A stretch of DNA of 17,808 nucleotides. Origin: Clostridiaceae bacterium. GTDB taxonomy: Bacteria; Bacillota; Clostridia; Oscillospirales; Acutalibacteraceae. The notes beneath the pieces were generated by a model that ran no database searches, was not told the DNA's origin, and worked only from the letters and a program-made list of their open reading frames with translations. The stretch spans positions 1 to 17,808 of the forward strand of contig CAJGCA010000032.1 of NCBI GenBank assembly GCA_904501705.1. Direction: 5' to 3'. Position 1 is the stretch's first letter; every line of letters begins with the position of its first letter. The position numbers and the translations under genes are program-made. Below, piece after piece: positions 4,942 to 14,309 of this stretch.

Positions 4942-6354
4942 ATGACGACGAATATCACCCCTGACGAGCTCGCTTTCCAGCGCCCCTTTCAGGAGAATAT
5001 ACGCGCGTTCTATGCGCAGAAATATCCCGATAAAATGCCGCTTGCCTTTGTGCGCACCTTCGGTTGTCAGCAGAACGTGGCTGACTCCGAGCATATTAAA
5101 GGGATGCTCGCAGAAATAGGCTTTGGCTTCACGGATACACCCGATGAAGCGGATGTGATCCTGTTTAACACCTGCGCGGTGCGTGAACACGCTTCTGACC
5201 GTGTATTCGGAAACGTCGGCGCGCTCAAGCACATTAAAAAGCGCCGTCCCGACACGCTGATCGCTGTGTGCGGCTGTATGGTGCAGCAGGAGCACGTGGC
5301 GAAGAAATTTCGCGAGAGTTACCCCTTTGTCGGTCTGGTGTTCGGCACACACGTAATCCATCGGTTCCCGGAGCTCCTGTGGAATGCACTGAACAGACGT
5401 AAGCAGCTGTCGGTCACTCCCGAAAGCGACGGGGTAATCGCCGAGGGGTTACCCGTCCATCGTGACGGCACGTTTAAGGCGTGGTTGCCGATTATGTACG
5501 GTTGCAACAACTTCTGCACCTATTGTATTGTTCCTTACGTTCGGGGGCGCGAGCGCAGTCGTCAGCCTGAGGAAATTCTCGCTGAAGCACGCGAGCTTGT
5601 TGCCGCAGGGTATAAAGAGATCACTTTGCTTGGCCAGAACGTCAACTCCTACGGGAAAGGGGAGAGCCACGGGGTCAATTTTGCCGAGCTTTTGCGACGC
5701 ATTAACGCGATCGAAGGCGATTTCACCATCCGCTTTATGACCTCTCACCCCAAGGACGCCACCCACGAGCTGTTTGACACGATTGCCACTTGCGAGAAGG
5801 TGTCTCACCATTTTCACCTGCCGTTTCAATCGGGTAACAACCGCATTCTTAAGGAGATGAATCGCCGTTACACCCGCGAGCAGTATCTGGATTTGGTGAA
5901 TTATGCCCGATCGGTGATACCGGATATCTCATTTACCAGCGACGTGATCGTTGGTTTTCCCGGCGAGACACGCGAAGAGTTTGAGGACACATTAACCCTT
6001 GTAAAGTCTGTTGGCTTTACATCTCTTTTCACCTTTATCTACTCACCACGCAAGGGAACGCCCGCCGCCGAGATGCCCGATCCAATATCGTCGGAGACGA
6101 AAACGGCTTGGTTGCAGGAGTTGACAGCACTGCAGGAGGATATCTCTGCCGAGCGGTTGTCGGTGCTGGTTGGCACCACCCAGAGAGCGTTACTTGAAAA
6201 TGCCTGTGATGGGTATATTGAGGCGCGTCTGGCGGATAACAGTGTTGTGCGGGTGAGCGGTGACGAAAAACTGCTCGGTCGGTACGCAGCGGTACGCATC
6301 ATCGACGCACGAAGTTGGATTATGACCGGTGAAATTGTATCGGTTGAAGAATAA
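4942..6354 (+). CDS. miaB: tRNA-2-methylthio-N6-dimethylallyladenosine synthase MiaB
   Basis: This 470-residue radical-SAM methylthiotransferase converts i6A at position 37 of tRNAs reading UNN codons to ms2i6A. The N-terminal domain holds Cys42 (FGCQQN), Cys78 (NTCAVRE) and Cys112 (CGCM), with the 36- and 34-residue spacing expected for the auxiliary cluster. The radical-SAM motif is C188-x3-C192-x2-C195 (CNNFCTYC), followed by PYVRGRERSR. A C-terminal TRAM domain (about residues 405-470) would bind tRNA. The related family MtaB lacks the NTCAVRE/VRGRERSR pattern in this form, so MiaB is favoured. AGAGAGGA (4922-4929) lies upstream of the ATG at 4942; a start at 4909 would coincide with the promoter. 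MiaA, which makes the i6A substrate, is encoded downstream in the same run. Confidence 0.95.
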   Translation: MTTNITPDELAFQRPFQENIRAFYAQKYPDKMPLAFVRTFGCQQNVADSEHIKGMLAEIGFGFTDTPDEADVILFNTCAVREHASDRVFGNVGALKHIKKRRPDTLIAVCGCMVQQEHVAKKFRESYPFVGLVFGTHVIHRFPELLWNALNRRKQLSVTPESDGVIAEGLPVHRDGTFKAWLPIMYGCNNFCTYCIVPYVRGRERSRQPEEILAEARELVAAGYKEITLLGQNVNSYGKGESHGVNFAELLRRINAIEGDFTIRFMTSHPKDATHELFDTIATCEKVSHHFHLPFQSGNNRILKEMNRRYTREQYLDLVNYARSVIPDISFTSDVIVGFPGETREEFEDTLTLVKSVGFTSLFTFIYSPRKGTPAAEMPDPISSETKTAWLQELTALQEDISAERLSVLVGTTQRALLENACDGYIEARLADNSVVRVSGDEKLLGRYAAVRIIDARSWIMTGEIVSVEE

Positions 6355-6373
6355 ATCAAAAGGAGCTATTTTT

Positions 6374-6787
6374 ATGGAAACATTAGTTGCTATGGCGATC
6401 GATCTCGGCTGTCAGTTGCAGGGGGATGAGCGTTTTCTTGCTCTGCAGAAGGCGCAGGAGGCGGCGGATGCGGACGAAGGTCTACAGAAGCTGATTGGTG
6501 AATTTAATCTCAAGCGTTTGGCAATCAACAGCGAGGAGACCAAAGAGGAAGACGAGCGCGATGCCGAGAAGCTGCGCACCCTCAACACCGAACTGCGCGA
6601 TATTTACGCTCGCGTGATGGCGAATGAGCATATGATGGCGTACAACGACGCTCGCACAGCGCTGGACGCCTTGGTGAACAAACTGCACGCGGCAATCTCG
6701 CTCGCGGCGCAGGGACAAGACCCCAATCTTGCTGCGCAGGAAGGCTCCTGTTCGGGCGACTGCGGCAGCTGCAGCGGTTGCCATTAA
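6374..6787 (+). CDS. YlbF/YmcA family protein with C-terminal cysteine cluster
   Basis: The 137-residue, mostly helical protein fits the YlbF/YmcA family (com_YlbF). In Bacillus subtilis, YlbF, YmcA and YaaT form the Y-complex, which modulates RNase Y and carries iron-sulfur clusters. The C-terminus reads SCSGDCGSCSGCH, with cysteines at 126, 130, 133 and 136, a plausible metal or cluster site. Position supports the name: in B. subtilis ymcA directly follows ymcB (miaB) and lies near mutS-mutL. AAAAGGAG just before 6367 serves the ATG at 6374; an earlier in-frame ATG at 6329 lies inside miaB and lacks a matching site. Whether it acts as YmcA or YlbF is not decided by sequence alone. Confidence 0.87.
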   Translation: METLVAMAIDLGCQLQGDERFLALQKAQEAADADEGLQKLIGEFNLKRLAINSEETKEEDERDAEKLRTLNTELRDIYARVMANEHMMAYNDARTALDALVNKLHAAISLAAQGQDPNLAAQEGSCSGDCGSCSGCH

Positions 6788-6825
6788 CCGATAACAAGAA
6801 ATCAACGAAAAGGACGGCAAAGATC

Positions 6826-9453
6826 ATGGCTGAAATGACTCCGATGATGCAGCAGTATCTGCAGATTAAAGAGCAAAATAAGGACGCGATCGTATTCTTT
6901 CGTCTGGGCGATTTTTACGAGATGTTTTTTGATGATGCGAAGCTCGCATCCAAGGAGCTGGAGATCACCCTTACGGGACGCGATTGCGGCCTTCCTGAGC
7001 GTGCGCCGATGTGCGGCGTGCCGTTCCACAGCTATGAGTCCTACGTTGCCCGTCTAGTCGCTAAGGGCTATAAGGTTGCTATCTGCGAGCAGGTGGAAGA
7101 CCCCGCTCTGACCAAGGGCTTGGTTAGGCGCGACATTATTCGTGTGATCACCCCCGGCACGGTCATCGAGGGCAGTATGCTCGATGAGAGCTGCAACAAC
7201 TATTTGGCGGCGCTGCACGCTTCTGCTGATGGAAAGACGTGTGGTCTGTGCTTCTGTGACTGTTCGACGGGGGACATCCAATTGACCCATCTGACGGGTC
7301 TCGATCTTGAGCTGCGCATCATCAACGAGCTTGGGCGCTTTAACCCGAGTGAGATCATTGCCAACGCTGCCATGGCAACAAACGTGTCCGTGCAGGAGTT
7401 TGTCAGCAAACGACTCGGGCGCGACATTGAGGTGTTGGATGATGAGATTTGCTCTATCAGCGCTTGCGAGCAAGCCGTACTGCGTCAGTATGCTGCTGAG
7501 GATAAGTCCGTGACGCTCGATAGCCTACAGCTTATGGACAAGCCTGCAGCATTGTGTGCGCTTGGTTATGCTTTGCAGTATCTGCTGTCGACGCAGATGA
7601 ATGGTCTTGAACGGCTGAAAACGCCGACGCTCTATTCTGATGCGCAGTTTATGAAGCTTGATCTGACTGCGCGCCGTAACCTCGAGTTAATTGAAACAAT
7701 GCGTTCAAAAGAAAAACGCGGCTCATTGCTCGGTGTGTTGGATCATACCCGTACCGCAATGGGTAAGCGCCTAATGCGCAGCTGGATAGAACAGCCGCTG
7801 ATCAATGTCGCGGCGATCACCCGCCGTCTCGATGCGGTAGAAGAACTGGTGCGTGGGCATCTTTTGCGCGGCGAACTGCGAGAGCAGCTCTCCCGCGTAT
7901 ACGACCTCGAACGCATTATGACCCGCATTGTCTACGGTAGTGCGAATGCGCGTGAGCTGCGTTCTCTGCAACAGACGCTGGAATGTTTGCCGCCGATCAA
8001 AGAAGCCTTGGCGGCGTGCGACTGTGCAGAACTAAACGATATGAACAACAGCATCGACACGCTCGAGGATATCTGTTCCTTGATCGCGGCGTCGATCGTG
8101 GACGATCCGCCGTTCTCGGTACGTGAGGGCGGGATGATCCGCCGCGGCTATCACGCGGAGCTTGACGAGCTGTGTACCGATATGACCGACGGCAAGGGCA
8201 TCATCTCCCGCATTGAAGCCTCCGAAAAGGAGAAGACGGGCATCAAAACGCTTAAAGTCGGCTATAATCGTGTGTTCGGGTACTATATCGAGGTCTCCCG
8301 GATGTACGGTGATCAGGTGCCAGAGCATTATATCCGCAAACAGACCCTCGCGAATGCGGAGCGCTATATTACCCAGGAATTAAAAGAACTCGAGGCGCGC
8401 GTGCTTGGCGCGCGCGATCGCTCGGTCGCACTGGAATATCAGCTATTCTGTGATGTTCGCAACAAGGTTGGATCTCAACTTGACCGCATTCAGCGTACGG
8501 CCGAGGCTATCGCGCGGCTGGACGTGCTGACCTCGTTTGCCGAGGTCGCTGTGCGGCACAATTATTGTCGTCCCGAGGTGGACACCCACGGACGTATTGA
8601 TGTTAAGGCCGGACGTCATCCCGTTGTCGAAAGCCTCAGTGATGCGCCGTTTGTCCCGAACGACACACTGCTGGATAACGGCGAGAACCGCGTGGCGATG
8701 ATCACCGGTCCCAATATGGCGGGTAAATCGACCTATATGCGACAAACCGCGCTAATTGTGCTGATGGCACAGATCGGTTGCTTTGTCCCCGCGCAGAGCG
8801 CGACTATCGGCATCGTGGACAGCATCTTTACCCGCGTCGGTGCCTCGGATGATCTGGCTGCAGGACAATCCACCTTTATGGTAGAGATGAGCGAGGTTGC
8901 TTCCATCCTGCGCAACGCGACGGCGAATAGCCTGATTGTCTTTGACGAGATCGGCCGCGGCACCTCGACCTTTGACGGTATGAGCATCGCGCGTGCGGTG
9001 CTGGAATACGTTGCCGATCCGAAGAAGCTGGGCGCCAAAACTCTGTTTGCGACCCATTATCACGAGCTGACCGCGCTGGAGGATGAGATCGGCGGCGTGA
9101 AGAACTATAATATCGCTGTCAAAAAGCGTGGCGATGACATCACATTCCTGCGGCGCATCGTCCGCGGTCCCGCGGATGATAGCTACGGTATTCAGGTCGC
9201 GAAACTCGCCGGCATTAACGATGAGGTCGTTGAGCGGGCAAAAGAGATTCTGCGCATGACCGAGTCCGGTGACAGCCGTCCCGCGTATGAACATACCGAG
9301 GCGCCTGAGGAGAATTATGGGCAATTATCCATCCTGCAGACGGCAGATAATCCGATTGTGATGCGTCTGAAAGCCTTGGACGTCAATGTGTTGACGCCGA
9401 TTGAGGCGATGCAGGAGCTGTATGCGCTCGTAAAAGAGGCATCGGCGTATTAA
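6826..9453 (+). CDS. mutS: DNA mismatch repair ATPase MutS
   Basis: This 875-residue protein recognises mispaired and looped bases and starts mismatch repair. The N-terminal mismatch-binding domain begins TPMMQQYLQIKEQNKDAI and has the FYEMFFDDA motif, with the conserved Phe-x-Glu that contacts the mismatch. Connector, lever and clamp regions follow. The ATPase end shows Walker A GPNMAGKST (residues 628-636), Walker B FDEIGRGTSTFDG and the THYHEL motif. Length is normal for bacterial MutS1. A start at 6778 overlapping the previous gene is possible, but AAAAGGA at 6808-6813 and the family N-terminus favour 6826. mutL follows after 23 bases. Confidence 0.97.
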   Translation: MAEMTPMMQQYLQIKEQNKDAIVFFRLGDFYEMFFDDAKLASKELEITLTGRDCGLPERAPMCGVPFHSYESYVARLVAKGYKVAICEQVEDPALTKGLVRRDIIRVITPGTVIEGSMLDESCNNYLAALHASADGKTCGLCFCDCSTGDIQLTHLTGLDLELRIINELGRFNPSEIIANAAMATNVSVQEFVSKRLGRDIEVLDDEICSISACEQAVLRQYAAEDKSVTLDSLQLMDKPAALCALGYALQYLLSTQMNGLERLKTPTLYSDAQFMKLDLTARRNLELIETMRSKEKRGSLLGVLDHTRTAMGKRLMRSWIEQPLINVAAITRRLDAVEELVRGHLLRGELREQLSRVYDLERIMTRIVYGSANARELRSLQQTLECLPPIKEALAACDCAELNDMNNSIDTLEDICSLIAASIVDDPPFSVREGGMIRRGYHAELDELCTDMTDGKGIISRIEASEKEKTGIKTLKVGYNRVFGYYIEVSRMYGDQVPEHYIRKQTLANAERYITQELKELEARVLGARDRSVALEYQLFCDVRNKVGSQLDRIQRTAEAIARLDVLTSFAEVAVRHNYCRPEVDTHGRIDVKAGRHPVVESLSDAPFVPNDTLLDNGENRVAMITGPNMAGKSTYMRQTALIVLMAQIGCFVPAQSATIGIVDSIFTRVGASDDLAAGQSTFMVEMSEVASILRNATANSLIVFDEIGRGTSTFDGMSIARAVLEYVADPKKLGAKTLFATHYHELTALEDEIGGVKNYNIAVKKRGDDITFLRRIVRGPADDSYGIQVAKLAGINDEVVERAKEILRMTESGDSRPAYEHTEAPEENYGQLSILQTADNPIVMRLKALDVNVLTPIEAMQELYALVKEASAY

Positions 9454-9476
9454 TTTGATGATTGGAGGAGTTTGCG

Positions 9477-11393
9477 ATGGCACTGATCCGCGTTTTGGAT
9501 AAGCATGTTGCCGAACTCATCGCCGCAGGTGAGGTGGTCGAGAGACCCGCGTCGGTGATCAAAGAATTGGTCGAAAATGCGGTTGATGCCGGTGCACGTC
9601 ACATTACGGTCGAAATTCGCGACGGCGGCGTGACTTATATGCGCATTACGGATGACGGCTGCGGCTTTCATCGCGAGGATGTGCCGACCGCATTCCTTCG
9701 TCACGCGACGAGTAAGGTGCGCGACGAGGCGGATCTGAACGTGATCAATACACTCGGATTTCGTGGCGAGGCGCTCGCTTCGATTGCGGCTGTTGCGCGT
9801 GTGGAGCTAACTACTTGCGTCAAGGGCGAGATGGTTGGTACACGCTATGTCATTCATGGCGGGGAAGAGATCCTAATGGAGGATGCGGGCTGCCCTGACG
9901 GATCGACCTTTATCATCGAGGATCTGTTCTATAACATCCCCGCGCGAATGAAATTCCTTAAAAAGGACGTCAGCGAGGGGAATGCGGTCGCAGGCGTGAT
10001 GGAGCGCCTTGCGCTGTCCCATCCCGAGATCTCAATGAAATTTATCCGCGGTGGTCGCACGGAGATCCAAACACCCGGAGATGGCGATCTGCTCTCCTGC
10101 ATCCACACCGTGTTCGGCAAGCCCTTTGCTTCAGGGCTCATTCCCGTGGATTATACGATGGGCGGCGTTTCCGTCAAAGGTTACGTTTGCAAGCCTGAGG
10201 CGTGCCGCCCGAACCGCACGATGCAGCATTTCTTCATTAACGGCCGTTATGTGAAAACGCAGACTGCGATGGTCGCGCTGGAACGTGCCTATAAAGGCGT
10301 AATGATGGTGGGGCGTTTCCCATCCTGCGTACTGTGTCTGACGATGCCCGCTGAGACGGTAGATGCTAACGTGCACCCTGCGAAGATTGAGGTGCGCTTT
10401 ATCAATGAAAAGCCCGTGTTTGACACGGTATACTACGGCGTGAAATCCGCTTTAGAGAGCCGCGACACCATTCATCGCGTACTACTCAAAAAGGATGCGC
10501 CGAAACCCTTTACCCGCCCTGTAACCCCATCGGCACTTACGCCGACACCGACGGTCAAAACCGCGCCGATCGTTGCTACTCCGAAGCCTGTTGTCCCGAC
10601 TATGCCGAAGCGCAACTTTTTGGATATGGTGGTGGACGACGATCGCCCGACCGAGCTGTCGCTAAACGACGATACGACGGCGATCCCATTGCCTCCCGAG
10701 CCGCCTGCTGAGATCGTATCGGATCCGATCGTCGAGCAGGAGGTCATAGCAGAGGTTATTCAGCCCGATTCACCTGTTGTCGAGGTTGCCGACACGATCG
10801 AGCAGCCAACGTTGTTTGAAGAGAAGAAGACCGTTCGTGTGATCGGCGAGGTGTTTGCAACCTATATCCTCGCGGAGATGGAGGAGAGTCTCTACCTCAT
10901 CGATAAACACGCCGCTCACGAGCGGATGCTGTATAATCAGCTCAAGGCAAGTGCCCGCGTAGACGAGCAGGTGCTGCTCGCACCGCTCGCCATCACGGTC
11001 AGCCGCGAGGAGCACACCGCGTTGATAGAGAATCAAGACGTGCTCGCGAGTGCGGGTATCTCGCTGGAGGATTTTGGCGGCAGTTCGGTACTCGTCCGCT
11101 CGTTTCCAATGATTCTGTCGGGGCAGGATATCGAGTCGACTGTTCAGGAGATCGCCTCAGGACTCGCAAACGGCGGCAACGAGGTGCTGTCAGCGAAGCT
11201 CGACTGGATCTATCATTCCACAGCGTGCCGTGCCGCGACCAAGGCGGGCGATGTCAGCCGACCTGCAGAGCTTGAGGAGATCGCGCAGAGAGTGTTGCTT
11301 AACGAGGATATTCGCTATTGTCCTCACGGCAGACCCGTCTGCGTTGAGATGACCCGCAAGGATCTTGAGAAGCAATTCGGACGCATCATCTGA
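9477..11393 (+). CDS. mutL: DNA mismatch repair endonuclease MutL
   Basis: The 638-residue protein couples MutS recognition to strand nicking. The N-terminal GHKL ATPase is complete: AAGEVVERPASVIKELVENAVDAGA (motif I region), DDGCGF, RHATSK and GFRGEAL. A Pro/Thr-rich linker runs from about 335 to 450. The C-terminal dimer and nuclease domain keeps ACRAATKAGD, CPHGRP and FGR. The main metal motif, usually DQHA-x2-E-x4-E, reads D476-K-H-A-A-H-E482-R-M-L-Y-N487, so the first Glu is kept but Gln is Lys and the final Glu is Asn. This is still expected to be an endonuclease-type MutL, in keeping with an organism without MutH, but the change deserves a check. GGAGGAG at 9464-9470 sets the ATG at 9477. 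Confidence 0.96.
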   Translation: MALIRVLDKHVAELIAAGEVVERPASVIKELVENAVDAGARHITVEIRDGGVTYMRITDDGCGFHREDVPTAFLRHATSKVRDEADLNVINTLGFRGEALASIAAVARVELTTCVKGEMVGTRYVIHGGEEILMEDAGCPDGSTFIIEDLFYNIPARMKFLKKDVSEGNAVAGVMERLALSHPEISMKFIRGGRTEIQTPGDGDLLSCIHTVFGKPFASGLIPVDYTMGGVSVKGYVCKPEACRPNRTMQHFFINGRYVKTQTAMVALERAYKGVMMVGRFPSCVLCLTMPAETVDANVHPAKIEVRFINEKPVFDTVYYGVKSALESRDTIHRVLLKKDAPKPFTRPVTPSALTPTPTVKTAPIVATPKPVVPTMPKRNFLDMVVDDDRPTELSLNDDTTAIPLPPEPPAEIVSDPIVEQEVIAEVIQPDSPVVEVADTIEQPTLFEEKKTVRVIGEVFATYILAEMEESLYLIDKHAAHERMLYNQLKASARVDEQVLLAPLAITVSREEHTALIENQDVLASAGISLEDFGGSSVLVRSFPMILSGQDIESTVQEIASGLANGGNEVLSAKLDWIYHSTACRAATKAGDVSRPAELEEIAQRVLLNEDIRYCPHGRPVCVEMTRKDLEKQFGRII

Positions 11394-11414
11394 TTTGTGA
11401 AAGGAGGCAGTCCT

Positions 11415-12377
11415 ATGGTTTCGGCATTTTGTCCATATCCCATTATTGCCGGCCCGACTGCCTCGGGTAAGACGGCGGTAGCCGTTGAACTGTCGAAACG
11501 CCTTGACGGAGAGGTCGTCTCTGCGGATTCGATGCAGATCTACGACGGCATTTCGATCGGCACGGCTCGCCCGAGCGTGGAAGAGATGCAGGGGATACCG
11601 CATCATCTGCTCGGCTTTGTGCCGCTGAGCGAATCGTACAGTGTCGCTCGCTACATAGAAGATGCCGACCGCATATTTCTGGATGTTTTTTCTCGCGGAA
11701 AAACGCCCGTCCTTTGCGGAGGCACAGGACTCTATATTCAGTCATTCTCTGAGAATATTCAACTCTTTCCGCATAACCCCGACGAGTCTCTTAGAGCCGA
11801 ATTAAAACAACGCGCGATAATTGAGGGCGGCGGGGTGTTGCTGGAGGAATTGCGTGCGGTTGACGCAGAAACAGCGGAACGTTTGCACAAAAACGATCAT
11901 AACCGCATCATCCGCGCATTAGAGGTCTATCACACAACGGGGCAGACGATCAGCGAACAGGCGCGGCTTTCTAAGGCGGTACCATCGCCGTATGATCGAT
12001 GTCTGTTCCTGCTCAATTATCGTGACAGAAATACGCTGTACGAGCGCATTGACCGTCGTGTAGACTTGATGCTGGAAAATGGTTTGTTAGACGAGGTGGC
12101 GCAGGTCTATAATACAGAGCCGCGAGCGACGGTTTTGCAGGCGATCGGCTACAAGGAATTGTTGCCGCACCTTCGCGGTGAGGAAACGCTGGAGAGCGTC
12201 GTCGATCGTCTCAAGCTCAGCACACGCCATTATGCTAAACGCCAATTATCGTGGTTTAACCGTATGGACGGTGTGCGCACGATCTGGGTAGACAACTATA
12301 CTGATGTTTCGGCGGTCGTTGACGAAATAACGAAGCAATTTATCGTTTTTTGCAAGGAGGGAAGACGCGATGACTAA
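11415..12377 (+). CDS. miaA: tRNA dimethylallyltransferase MiaA
   Basis: The 320-residue enzyme adds a dimethylallyl group to A37 of tRNAs, giving i6A, the substrate of MiaB encoded upstream. The P-loop GPTASGKT lies at residues 13-20. Further family marks are VVSADSMQIYDGISIGTARPS, the GIPHHLLGF segment, VLCGGTGLYIQ and the LKLSTRHYAKRQLSWFNR tail. AAGGAGG at 11401-11407 lies 7 bases before the ATG. A GTG at 11397 upstream has no such site. Its last 8 bases overlap the next gene. The order mutL-miaA is also common in Proteobacteria. Confidence 0.96.
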   Translation: MVSAFCPYPIIAGPTASGKTAVAVELSKRLDGEVVSADSMQIYDGISIGTARPSVEEMQGIPHHLLGFVPLSESYSVARYIEDADRIFLDVFSRGKTPVLCGGTGLYIQSFSENIQLFPHNPDESLRAELKQRAIIEGGGVLLEELRAVDAETAERLHKNDHNRIIRALEVYHTTGQTISEQARLSKAVPSPYDRCLFLLNYRDRNTLYERIDRRVDLMLENGLLDEVAQVYNTEPRATVLQAIGYKELLPHLRGEETLESVVDRLKLSTRHYAKRQLSWFNRMDGVRTIWVDNYTDVSAVVDEITKQFIVFCKEGRRDD

Positions 12378-13596
12378 AACCAAAAATCGTTCTTGGCAAA
12401 GGCTCCTGACCGTGCTGATCGTTTTAGCTCTGTTGGGCTATATCGGCTATCAGGCGTATCGCAGTATTTTCTCCGGCATCAAAATGGAATTGGCGGTTAA
12501 TTACAGCATCTATGAGTCAATAGAAACACAAGGGCTGATCTTCCGCTCGGAAACGGTGATTCCTTCCAAGAACGGAAACATCTACTATACCGTCAAAAAC
12601 GGTGCGCGCATTGCGAAGGATGGCGTTATCGCCTCAGTCTATTCATCGGAGAACGACGGTCTGCTGGCTGATCAACTCGAAGAAGTGGATGCTCGCATCG
12701 CAATGCTTCGCGATTTACAGAATAACGATTCTTCGACCCATATTACGTTGGATATTATTGACACGCAGCTTAACAACTCATTAAATGCATTAATTGCCGA
12801 TGCCGGTGATGGCTCGTTTGAAGAAGCGGAAAGTGCTAAGAGTAATCTGTTGTCCCTGCTAAGCAAAAAGCAGATCATCACCGGTAAGAAAGTGGATTTT
12901 TCCGCGGAGATTGCAAAACTGGAGCAAAGGAAAAAGGACCTTAAATCGCAATATCACGCTCCATTATCCGTTATACGCGCACCTGTTGCCGGCTATTTTG
13001 TCGACAATACGGATGGCTATGAATCCATTGTATCTGCAACGGATCCGCTGACCTTAACAACGGATAAGCTGGGCGAATTACTGTCAATGGAGCCTCAGGA
13101 TAGTACCGCTTCGGCGGGTAAGATCGTCGGTGGCTATGAATGGTATTTTGCGTGTGTGGTTCCCGATGCGTATTATAATACGTTAGCGGTCGGCAACGCC
13201 TTGTCCATCAAGATGAATTTCGTCAGCGACGAGGAGGTGCCGGTAACCGTAGCGGCTTGCAACAAGGATAATAACGGAAAACTGGCCGTTGTTTTCCGCT
13301 GCGCGTATATGTCGGAACAGCTATCAGACATTCGTAAAGAAACGGCTCAACTGCTAGTGGTGCGTCACTCGGGACTGCGTGTACCTAAGTGCGCGATTGT
13401 CATTGATGATGACATGCAGGCGGGCGTCTATATTCGCTCGGGAAACGTTGCTGCATTCCGCAAGATCGATCAGTTGTACAGTGAGCCTGCGGATTATGTT
13501 ATCTGTAAGATCAAGGATGAATCCGGCTATTTACAGCTGTATGATGATATTATTGTCAGCGGAAAGGGGCTATACGATGGAAAGACCATCGATTGA
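12370..13596 (+). CDS. HlyD-like membrane-anchored adaptor protein
   Basis: The 408-residue protein starts with a short basic segment and one hydrophobic helix (about residues 11-30, LLTVLIVLALLGYIGYQAYR), so most of it should lie outside the membrane. A beta region (ETQGLIFRSETVIPSKNGNIYYTVKNGARI) resembles the lipoyl/barrel-sandwich half-motif of HlyD adaptors. A helical hairpin of about 80-190 with coiled-coil character follows, and the second half-motif (SVIRAPVAGYFVDNTDG) comes after it. No transporter gene adjoins it. AAGGAGG at 12354-12360 lies 9 bases before the ATG; the gene overlaps miaA by 8 bases and yggS by 20, implying translational coupling. Its place beside yggS and sepF suggests an envelope or division role, but that is guesswork from context. 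Confidence 0.75.
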   Translation: MTKTKNRSWQRLLTVLIVLALLGYIGYQAYRSIFSGIKMELAVNYSIYESIETQGLIFRSETVIPSKNGNIYYTVKNGARIAKDGVIASVYSSENDGLLADQLEEVDARIAMLRDLQNNDSSTHITLDIIDTQLNNSLNALIADAGDGSFEEAESAKSNLLSLLSKKQIITGKKVDFSAEIAKLEQRKKDLKSQYHAPLSVIRAPVAGYFVDNTDGYESIVSATDPLTLTTDKLGELLSMEPQDSTASAGKIVGGYEWYFACVVPDAYYNTLAVGNALSIKMNFVSDEEVPVTVAACNKDNNGKLAVVFRCAYMSEQLSDIRKETAQLLVVRHSGLRVPKCAIVIDDDMQAGVYIRSGNVAAFRKIDQLYSEPADYVICKIKDESGYLQLYDDIIVSGKGLYDGKTID

Positions 13597-14290
13597 TCCG
13601 TCACTGGAATACGCGCTGCGTCGTGTGGAAGAAAACATCGCTGAGGCCTGTGCACGCGCAGGGCGGGATCGTGACGACGTGAGACTGTTGGCAGTAACAA
13701 AAACGGTTGATGCCGACCGTGTCAATCAAGTGATCGCTCTTGGTGTTAAACAGATTGGTGAGAATCGTGTGCAGGAATTCCTCGGCAAGAAGGATGCTCT
13801 TGACTTAGCCAATGTACGAGCACATCTGATCGGACACTTGCAGACCAACAAGGTTCGCCAAATCGTCGGTCAGGTGGATATGATTGAGTCGGTTGACAGC
13901 GAGCGCTTGGCACAGGCTATTTCCCGCGTATCGGTCGAGCGAGGTATCGTGACGCCGATATTGGTCGAGGTGAATATCGGTGGGGAAGAGGCGAAATCCG
14001 GCGTTGCACCCGATCAACTGGAAGGATTGCTGGAGAAAATTCACGATTTGCCCGGCATTAAAGTGCGTGGAATGATGACTGTTCCGCCGATTTTAACAAA
14101 AGAATCGAAAAAAAGAGCAATTTTTTCAAAAATGTATCAACTGTTTGTTGACAATCGGGCAAAAAAATTAGATAATATAGATATGCTGGAGTTGTCTATG
14201 GGCATGTCCGGCGATTATGTGGAGGCCATCCTGGAAGGCTCCACCATTGTGCGAGTAGGTTCTGCAATTTTTGGCGCACGCCAATATTGA
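13577..14290 (+). CDS. YggS/PLPBP family pyridoxal-phosphate homeostasis protein
   Basis: The 237-residue protein is of the YggS/YlmE family, single-domain PLP-binding proteins with a TIM-barrel fold that keep vitamin B6 and amino-acid pools balanced. The PLP lysine is Lys42 in LLAVTKTV. Other family marks are GENRVQEF, HLIGHLQTNK, ESVDS, LVEVNIGGEEAKSGV, LSMGMSGDY and the end VRVGSAIFGARQY. The reading frame is open upstream, but AAAGGGG at 13563-13569 and the family N-terminus point to the ATG at 13577, giving a 20-base overlap with the preceding gene. In Gram-positives it typically lies next to sepF, as here. Confidence 0.95.
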   Translation: MERPSIDPSLEYALRRVEENIAEACARAGRDRDDVRLLAVTKTVDADRVNQVIALGVKQIGENRVQEFLGKKDALDLANVRAHLIGHLQTNKVRQIVGQVDMIESVDSERLAQAISRVSVERGIVTPILVEVNIGGEEAKSGVAPDQLEGLLEKIHDLPGIKVRGMMTVPPILTKESKKRAIFSKMYQLFVDNRAKKLDNIDMLELSMGMSGDYVEAILEGSTIVRVGSAIFGARQY

Positions 14291-14309
14291 AAATTTGGAG
14301 GTATTGACT

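Noticed and set aside
13379..13576. An N-terminal extension of YggS starting at 13379
   Set aside because: This stretch lies within the HlyD-like gene in another frame and has no homology-like pattern; the ribosome-binding site and family start point to 13577.
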